Translations under genes and position numbers: made by a program | Shown here: piece by piece, positions 58,975 to 64,000 of the stretch | How positions within the stretch are numbered: the first letter of the stretch is position 1 | How the letters are laid out: every line of letters begins with the position of its first letter | The notes under the pieces: model-generated | What the model was told of the DNA's origin: nothing | The model's input: only the letters and a program-made list of their open reading frames with translations | Databases searched by the model: none | NCBI RefSeq assembly: GCF_002018875.1 | Contig: NZ_MVOL01000002.1 | Location: forward strand, 434,001-498,000 | DNA from: Pseudomonas sp. MF4836 | GTDB lineage: Bacteria; Pseudomonadota; Gammaproteobacteria; Pseudomonadales; Pseudomonadaceae | Length of the DNA stretch: 64,000 nucleotides | Reading direction: 5' to 3'

Positions 58975-59708
58975 TGGCGGGTTGGAATCTGGAACCTGGC
59001 TACGAGGATCTGGCGCAGAGTTTTGGCAGTCTTGAGGCGGTGTTCGCCCTGCAGGGCGAGCGCCTGACCCGGGACCCGCTGTCCGAGGTCATCCGTGTCG
59101 AGCTCAAGGGCGTCAACTATTACGTCAAACGCTACAGCGGCGCCGGCAAGAACCTGCGGCGCTACCTGGGCAAGCCACGGGTCAAGTCCGAATGGCAGAA
59201 CCTCAAGCGCTTCGCCAAGTGGGGTATCCCCACTGCCGAAGTCGTGGCCTGGGGCCTGGAGCGTCGTGGCCTGGCCTACGACCGCGGGGCGATGATCACC
59301 CGCGAGTTGCCGCAGACCGAAGACCTGTCGGCCCTGGCCGAGCGCAAGGACCCGCGCCTGGCGGATCGGGCCTGGGTCGATGGCATCAGCCGGCAGTTGG
59401 CGGGCTACACCCGGACCATGCACGATCAGCGCTTCACCCATAACGACCTGAAGTGGCGCAACCTGCTGGTGGATGATCAGGCCACGCTGTACCTGATCGA
59501 CTGCCCGAACGGCGACTTCTGGCGCGGTTTCTGGCTCAAATATCGAATTACCAAGGACCTGGCGTGTCTGGATAAGGTGGCCAAGTATCACCTGTCGGCC
59601 ACCCAGCGCCTGCGCTTCTACTTGCAGTACCGCGAACGCAGTCGACTGAGTGAGGCGGACAAGCAACGGATTCGCCACGTGGTGAGATTCTTCGAGGGAC
59701 GCGAATGA
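58974..59708 (+). CDS. InaA-family LPS kinase-like protein (first)
   Basis: A 244-residue kinase-fold protein related to WaaP. The catalytic loop is FTHNDLKWRNLLVDD (Asp near 158), and the second metal site is LIDCPNGD. Position and family suggest phosphorylation of another core sugar, as proposed for P. aeruginosa PA5008. The acceptor is unknown. Confidence 0.85.
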   Translation: MAGWNLEPGYEDLAQSFGSLEAVFALQGERLTRDPLSEVIRVELKGVNYYVKRYSGAGKNLRRYLGKPRVKSEWQNLKRFAKWGIPTAEVVAWGLERRGLAYDRGAMITRELPQTEDLSALAERKDPRLADRAWVDGISRQLAGYTRTMHDQRFTHNDLKWRNLLVDDQATLYLIDCPNGDFWRGFWLKYRITKDLACLDKVAKYHLSATQRLRFYLQYRERSRLSEADKQRIRHVVRFFEGRE

Positions 59709-60457
59709 CTGACTTCCTGGCGGCTGAAGACCGTGCCCTGCTGGAGCGCCACGGCTTGGGCGATTTTGATGCGCTGTGGGCCAAGCAGCTGGAGGCGGTG
59801 GATGAGCCCAACACCAATCGAGGTGGCTGGAGCAGCGTCTATCGGCTGGATCTGGAAGGTCGGGGCTTTTACCTCAAGCGCCAGAGCAATTACCTGACCC
59901 GGACCCTGCATCGCCCTTTTGGCGAGCCGAGTTTTGCCCGCGAGTTCCGCAATATCAGCCGCTACCGGCAACTGGGTATCCCGGCCCTGCAGGCAACGTT
60001 CTTCGGTGAGCGCAAGGTGGCCGGCGAGACCCGGGCCATCCTGCTGACCCGGGCGCTGGACGGCTGGAATGACCTGGACTCGCTGTTGCAGCAGTGGGAG
60101 CGGCTCAGCGTCGCGCAGCATCAGGCGATCCTGCGGGCGTGCGGCCTGCTGGCGCGGCAACTGCACGGTCTGCGCCAGGTGCATGGTTGTTTCTACCCCA
60201 AGCATATTTTCCTGCACGCCACCGGCGACGGTTACCAGGCGCAATTGATCGACCTGGAAAAGACCCGGCCGTTGCTGTTCGGGCAGCGCGATCGGGTCAA
60301 GGACCTTGAACCCCTGTTGCGCCGGGCTTCTGTCTGGAGCGTGGATGAGGTGCGTAGCTTGCTCGCAGCGTACCTGGACCAGCCGGTGGACAGTTCGCTG
60401 GTGCACACCTGGGTTCAGCGCCTGACCGCGCGCAGCAGTCACAAGAGGGCGCGCTGA
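59705..60457 (+). CDS. InaA-family LPS kinase-like protein (second), atypical catalytic loop
   Basis: A 250-residue kinase-fold protein resembling P. aeruginosa PA5007. It starts with an acidic segment, then FYLKRQSNYLTRT in the ATP-binding lobe. Where WaaP has HRD, this protein has HGCFYPKHIFLH, so the usual catalytic aspartate appears replaced by cysteine, while the metal-binding aspartate in LIDLEKTRP is retained. It may be a pseudokinase or use a changed mechanism. ATGA overlaps join it to both neighbours. Confidence 0.8.
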   Translation: MTDFLAAEDRALLERHGLGDFDALWAKQLEAVDEPNTNRGGWSSVYRLDLEGRGFYLKRQSNYLTRTLHRPFGEPSFAREFRNISRYRQLGIPALQATFFGERKVAGETRAILLTRALDGWNDLDSLLQQWERLSVAQHQAILRACGLLARQLHGLRQVHGCFYPKHIFLHATGDGYQAQLIDLEKTRPLLFGQRDRVKDLEPLLRRASVWSVDEVRSLLAAYLDQPVDSSLVHTWVQRLTARSSHKRAR

Positions 60458-61899
60458 TGCGGTTGTCTGAATTGAAAAACGCCGGGCGCACCCCGCGCTT
60501 GCCCCTGAGCCTGGAACTGGCGGACGCCGCCGGCCCGGCCCAGTTGCAATTGCTCAGCCTGCTGCGGGTGCTGCCCGGGCAGCGTTATGTCGGCGCCGGC
60601 GTCTGGCGTGGGCGCACGGTGCTGGCCAAGCTGCTGGTGGGCAATAAGGCGGCCCGGCACTTTCAGCGCGAGCTGCAAGGGGTGCGCCTGCTGGCCGAGC
60701 AGGGCCTGACCACGCCGCTGTTGCTCGCCGATGGCTTGCAAGAGGGCGAGGGCGGCTGGTTGTTGTTCGAGTTTCTCGAAGGCGCCCACAGCCTGGGCGA
60801 TGCCTGGGAGCAGGTCGCGGCGTTGCCGGTGCTGGCGGATCCGCAGCTGGATGTGCTGGGGCAGGCGTTGGCTGCGATTGCCGAACTGCATGCCAGGGGC
60901 CTGTGGCAGGAAGACCTGCACCTGGACAACCTGCTGCGCCATGACGACAAGCTGTATTTGATCGACGGCGCGGGTATCTGCGTGGAGCACGCCGGGCAGC
61001 CGTTGTCTCGGCAAAAGGTCCTGGAAAACCTCGGGGTGTTCTTCGCCCAGTTGCCCAAGAGCCTGGAGCCCTTCACCGAAGAGTTGCTGGTGCATTACCT
61101 GCTGGCCAATCCCGAGCACGCCTTGCCCCTGGAGATGTTGCAGAAGCAGGTGAGCAAGGTGCGCAGCTGGCGCCTGAAGGACTTCCTGAACAAGGTCGGG
61201 CGCGAGTGCAGCCTGTTCAGCGTGCAGCGCGGGCCCTTTGCCTTGCGCGCGATCCGCCGCGAAGAAGAGGCAGCGATGCTGCCGGTGCTGGAGCAGGCCG
61301 ATCAACTGCTCGACCAGGGGCACCTGTACAAGACCGGAGGCGCCGCCAGTGTCGGTCGGGTCGAAGTTGCGGGTCGCAGCCTGGTGGTCAAGCGCTACAA
61401 CATCAAAGGGCTGGCCCACTGGTTCAAGCGCTTCTGGCGCCCGAGCCGGGCCTGGCATTCCTGGCGCGAGGGCAATCGCCTGGCGTTCCTGGGGATCGCC
61501 ACACCCAAGCCGCTGGCGGTGTTGGAGAAACGCTTCCTGTGGTTGCGCAGCCGCGCCTACCTGATCACCGAGTATTTGCCGGGGCCGGACATCATCGAGC
61601 GTTTTGCGCCTTTCGTCGAAAGCGGCGCGGCGCCGGAATCCGAGCTGGTGGCGCTGGAGGCGTTGTTCGCCGAGTTGCTCAAGGAGCGCATCAGCCATGG
61701 CGACTTCAAGGGGCACAACCTGTTCTGGCAGGAGGATCGCTGGGCCCTGATCGACCTCGATTCCATGTGCCAGCACTCAAGCCTGAGCAGCTTCGCCCCG
61801 GCCTACGCCCGCGACCGGGCGCGCTTCATGCGCAACTGGCCGGAAACCAGCGCCCTGTACCAACTCATCGATCAACGCCTACCCAAAACCGCCCTGTAG
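60457..61899 (+). CDS. tandem kinase-fold protein at the end of the LPS core operon
   Basis: A 480-residue protein with two kinase-like halves. The first has EDLHLDNLL and LIDGAGI (about 150-175); the second has SHGDFKGHNLFW and LIDLDSMCQ (about 410-435). It resembles P. aeruginosa PA5006. The duplication could give one catalytic and one structural lobe, or two activities. From memory, a carbamoyltransferase gene follows in P. aeruginosa; here a convergent receptor gene follows instead. Confidence 0.75.
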   Translation: MRLSELKNAGRTPRLPLSLELADAAGPAQLQLLSLLRVLPGQRYVGAGVWRGRTVLAKLLVGNKAARHFQRELQGVRLLAEQGLTTPLLLADGLQEGEGGWLLFEFLEGAHSLGDAWEQVAALPVLADPQLDVLGQALAAIAELHARGLWQEDLHLDNLLRHDDKLYLIDGAGICVEHAGQPLSRQKVLENLGVFFAQLPKSLEPFTEELLVHYLLANPEHALPLEMLQKQVSKVRSWRLKDFLNKVGRECSLFSVQRGPFALRAIRREEEAAMLPVLEQADQLLDQGHLYKTGGAASVGRVEVAGRSLVVKRYNIKGLAHWFKRFWRPSRAWHSWREGNRLAFLGIATPKPLAVLEKRFLWLRSRAYLITEYLPGPDIIERFAPFVESGAAPESELVALEALFAELLKERISHGDFKGHNLFWQEDRWALIDLDSMCQHSSLSSFAPAYARDRARFMRNWPETSALYQLIDQRLPKTAL

Positions 61900-61902
61900 C
61901 CG

Positions 61903-61948
61903 CTGCCGAGGTACGAGGCTGCGCTGTCCCTCGCGGGCGCCGGCGTCG
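61903..61948. repeat. possible REP-type repeat in convergent gap
   Basis: The 87-bp gap between the tandem kinase and the receptor gene begins GCCGCTGCCGAGGTACGAGG. I recall similar short sequences as abundant dispersed repeats in P. fluorescens-group genomes. Only one copy can be seen in this window, so the call is weak. Confidence 0.3.
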
Positions 61949-61986
61949 TATCTGACCCATCACGGCCAGCCTGCGAATCCATCAGA

Positions 61987-64000
61987 TCAAAACCGATACT
62001 CGGCGCCTGCGCCGGCATACCACGAGCGCCCCGGTGCGGCTTCGTAATAGCGTCCGTTGCCGTCGCCAACGATCACCGAACCGACGTACTGCCGATCCAG
62101 CAGGTTGTCCAGGCGCAGGGTCTGGTGGAAGGTCCAGTGCTCGACCTTCTGTTCGAAGCGCGTGCGCCAATTGAACACGCTGTAGCCCGGCGCGGCCTTG
62201 TCCTGGTTGCTGTCTTCGACGTAAACCTTGCTGCGGTACAGGCCTTCAAGGGCGGTGCTGACCCAGTCCCGCGGCTTCCAGTTCAGCTCGGCGAACAGCG
62301 TGGTCTGCGGTACGCCGGGCAGGTAGTTGCCCTTGTCGATGTGTTTTTGCGTGGCGCCGCTGCCGCTGGTGAAGTCGCTGTCGTAGGTGGCTTGCAGGCG
62401 GGTGTAGGCGAGGTTGGTGCTCCATTGTTCGCTGAGCTGGCTCTCGATACCCAGCTCGAATCCGCGGCGCAGGGTGCGTCCGGCGTTTTGGTAAGTCGTG
62501 CGGCCGCCACTGGATTGCTGCACCACCAACTCGTCGTCCGTAGTGATCTGAAACAACGCAGCATTGATACGGGTGTCTTGACCGATCCGCGCCTTCAAGC
62601 CGACTTCATACTGCTTGCTGATCGACGGCTTGAGCGCAAAGTTGAAGCCGCTTGTGGTGCTGGAGTAGGCAGACTCTGCCTGTGTCGGTGTTTCAAAGCC
62701 CTTACCCGCGCTTACGTAGCCATGCAGGTTGGGAGTGAAGGCGTACATGACGCTCGCCGATGGTGTGTTCTTCTGATAGGTCTTGCTGCCACTGTCGTTT
62801 CCGTCACTCAGGAAGTGATCGTCGACCTCCATTTTCATGGTGCTGTGGCGCAGACCTGCTTGCAGGGTCCAGTCGCCTATAAGCCAGTTGGCTTGGGCAA
62901 ACGGATCGAGGCTGGTAGCGGTGTCGATTTCATCGCGACCCAGAGCACCTTTCACTCCGTGCTCGCCGTTGAGGGTATTGGAATAACCTTGGCGATCATC
63001 CTGACTGCGGTCGTAATCCAGCCCGGTGATCAGAGTCAGATCGCCGGGGGCGCTAGTGATAGGTTGCAACCAGTGAACCGAGCCGCCGTAGAATTTGCGG
63101 TCAAAGGCAACTACGCCGCCGCGAGCGTTTGCAGGATTGGGGTTTCCATTACCGAGCTTGTCTGGAATCGACAAGTACTGAATCACACTCCGCCGTCCCG
63201 TATAAGCATTGACCTGCAAGGTCGCATCGCCGAAATAGCGCTCGTAATTCATCCCCAATTGCTGATGATCGATGCTTTTACGCGTGTTGTAGCTCAAGGC
63301 GTTGGCAGTCACCGAACGTGGATCGGCCTTATAGGCCGCCCAGGTCTGCCCCAACGGGTCCTGGGTGCCATTCTGCTCCAGGCTGCTGAAAATCAGCGCC
63401 ATCTTGCTGTCGTCGTCGGGCTTGAAGTTGACCTTGGCGAAGGTCTGGTCGCGCCGCGCGGCGCTGTGGTCACGGTAACCATCGGTGTCCATGCGCGAGG
63501 CGTCCAGCACAAAGCCTGCGCCGTCGACCGCACCTTCGGCGCTCAGGTGATTCTTGCTCAGGCCGTCGCTGCCGATCAGGGTTTCGGCGCCGATCCGTGG
63601 TGGACCTTCGCCATCACGGGAGAACATCTGGATCACCCCGCCGGCATTGCTGCCATACAGGGTCGCCGCCGGACCGCGCAGCACTTCGATGCGCTCGGCG
63701 GTGTCGAGGTTGAAGGTTGCCGCCTGGCCCTGGCCGTCCGGAGTGCTGGCCGGAATGCCGTCGGCCAGCAGCTTGATGCCGCGCACGCCGAAGGCCGAGC
63801 GCGCACCGAAGCCGCGGGAGGAAATCTGCAGGTCCTGGGCATAGTTCTGGCGGTTCTGCACCACCAGCCCGGGCACCCGTGACAGGGCCTCGGAGGCGTT
63901 GATGCCGAGCTGGCCGTCACTGATCTGTTGCTGGCTGACGCTGTCCACCGAGTAGGGCAGGTCGAAGCTCTGGGTGGCGCTGCGTGAGCCAGTGACGACG
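61987..64000 (-). CDS. TonB-dependent outer-membrane receptor (5' end outside window)
   Basis: At least 671 residues of a TonB-dependent transporter. The visible N-terminus is inside the plug domain: VVTGSRSATQSFDLPYSVDS, then RVPGLVVQNRQNYAQDLQIS and GVRGIKLLADGIPA. A long beta-barrel ends in phenylalanine (GAGAEYRF), the usual assembly signal. The plug wording closely resembles E. coli YncD (PqqU), a PQQ receptor, but substrate is not proven. The signal peptide and TonB box lie past base 64000, as would any Fur site. Confidence 0.88.
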   Translation of the reverse strand, partial: VVTGSRSATQSFDLPYSVDSVSQQQISDGQLGINASEALSRVPGLVVQNRQNYAQDLQISSRGFGARSAFGVRGIKLLADGIPASTPDGQGQAATFNLDTAERIEVLRGPAATLYGSNAGGVIQMFSRDGEGPPRIGAETLIGSDGLSKNHLSAEGAVDGAGFVLDASRMDTDGYRDHSAARRDQTFAKVNFKPDDDSKMALIFSSLEQNGTQDPLGQTWAAYKADPRSVTANALSYNTRKSIDHQQLGMNYERYFGDATLQVNAYTGRRSVIQYLSIPDKLGNGNPNPANARGGVVAFDRKFYGGSVHWLQPITSAPGDLTLITGLDYDRSQDDRQGYSNTLNGEHGVKGALGRDEIDTATSLDPFAQANWLIGDWTLQAGLRHSTMKMEVDDHFLSDGNDSGSKTYQKNTPSASVMYAFTPNLHGYVSAGKGFETPTQAESAYSSTTSGFNFALKPSISKQYEVGLKARIGQDTRINAALFQITTDDELVVQQSSGGRTTYQNAGRTLRRGFELGIESQLSEQWSTNLAYTRLQATYDSDFTSGSGATQKHIDKGNYLPGVPQTTLFAELNWKPRDWVSTALEGLYRSKVYVEDSNQDKAAPGYSVFNWRTRFEQKVEHWTFHQTLRLDNLLDRQYVGSVIVGDGNGRYYEAAPGRSWYAGAGAEYRF

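Overview
The window is chromosomal DNA of a Pseudomonas, most likely of the P. fluorescens group. The codon use is GC-rich. The gene order glnE–aceE–aceF–dipA–msrA, with rlmJ, an acyl-CoA dehydrogenase, nhaP2, mscK, selO and metY nearby, resembles from memory the P. aeruginosa PA5014–PA5028 neighbourhood. The protein sequences are typical of the genus. I see no tRNA, rRNA, CRISPR array, insertion sequence or prophage.

Layout. (1) 1–15392, minus strand: the upstream two thirds of an aryl-polyene (APE) biosynthesis and export operon. In transcription order it encodes a ketosynthase-like chain-length factor, a PlsC-type acyltransferase, two acyl carrier proteins, a small membrane protein, an AMP-ligase fused to a hotdog dehydratase, a glycosyltransferase, an LpxL-like acyltransferase, an ammonia-lyase, a thioesterase, a LolA-like carrier, an MMPL exporter, an antiporter-like membrane protein, a halogenase-like flavoprotein, a methyltransferase, a DUF3261 lipoprotein and a ketosynthase cut by the window edge. 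Most junctions are ATGA overlaps. (2) 15.7–21.3 kb: an orphan ParA-like ATPase, trxC, two paralogous lipoproteins, an unknown membrane protein, an Imm22-type immunity protein with an unknown partner, and a HigBA toxin–antitoxin pair. (3) 21.3–32.8 kb: selO, mscK, nhaP2, a chemoreceptor with a FliA-type promoter, a divergent ZapB-like/ZapA pair and a second chemoreceptor. (4) 32.8–43.8 kb: acyl-CoA dehydrogenase, putA and putP separated by a control region carrying five GGTGCAAC boxes, metY, rlmJ and msrA. (5) 43.8–54.8 kb: dipA, aceF with three lipoyl domains, aceE and glnE. (6) 54.9–61.9 kb: the LPS core operon waaF–waaC–waaG–waaP followed by three more kinase-fold genes. (7) 61.99–64 kb: a TonB-dependent receptor cut by the right edge.

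How genes work together. The APE operon would start an aryl polyene from an ammonia-lyase product, extend it on the ACPs, attach it to a lipid and move it to the outer membrane. PutA and PutP form the proline uptake and catabolism module, probably under PutA autoregulation. AceE and AceF are two parts of pyruvate dehydrogenase. The waa genes build and phosphorylate the inner LPS core. Regulatory signals read directly from sequence include the put boxes, a pair of palindromes upstream of aceE, two dyads upstream of the APE operon, a FliA-like promoter and several intrinsic terminators.
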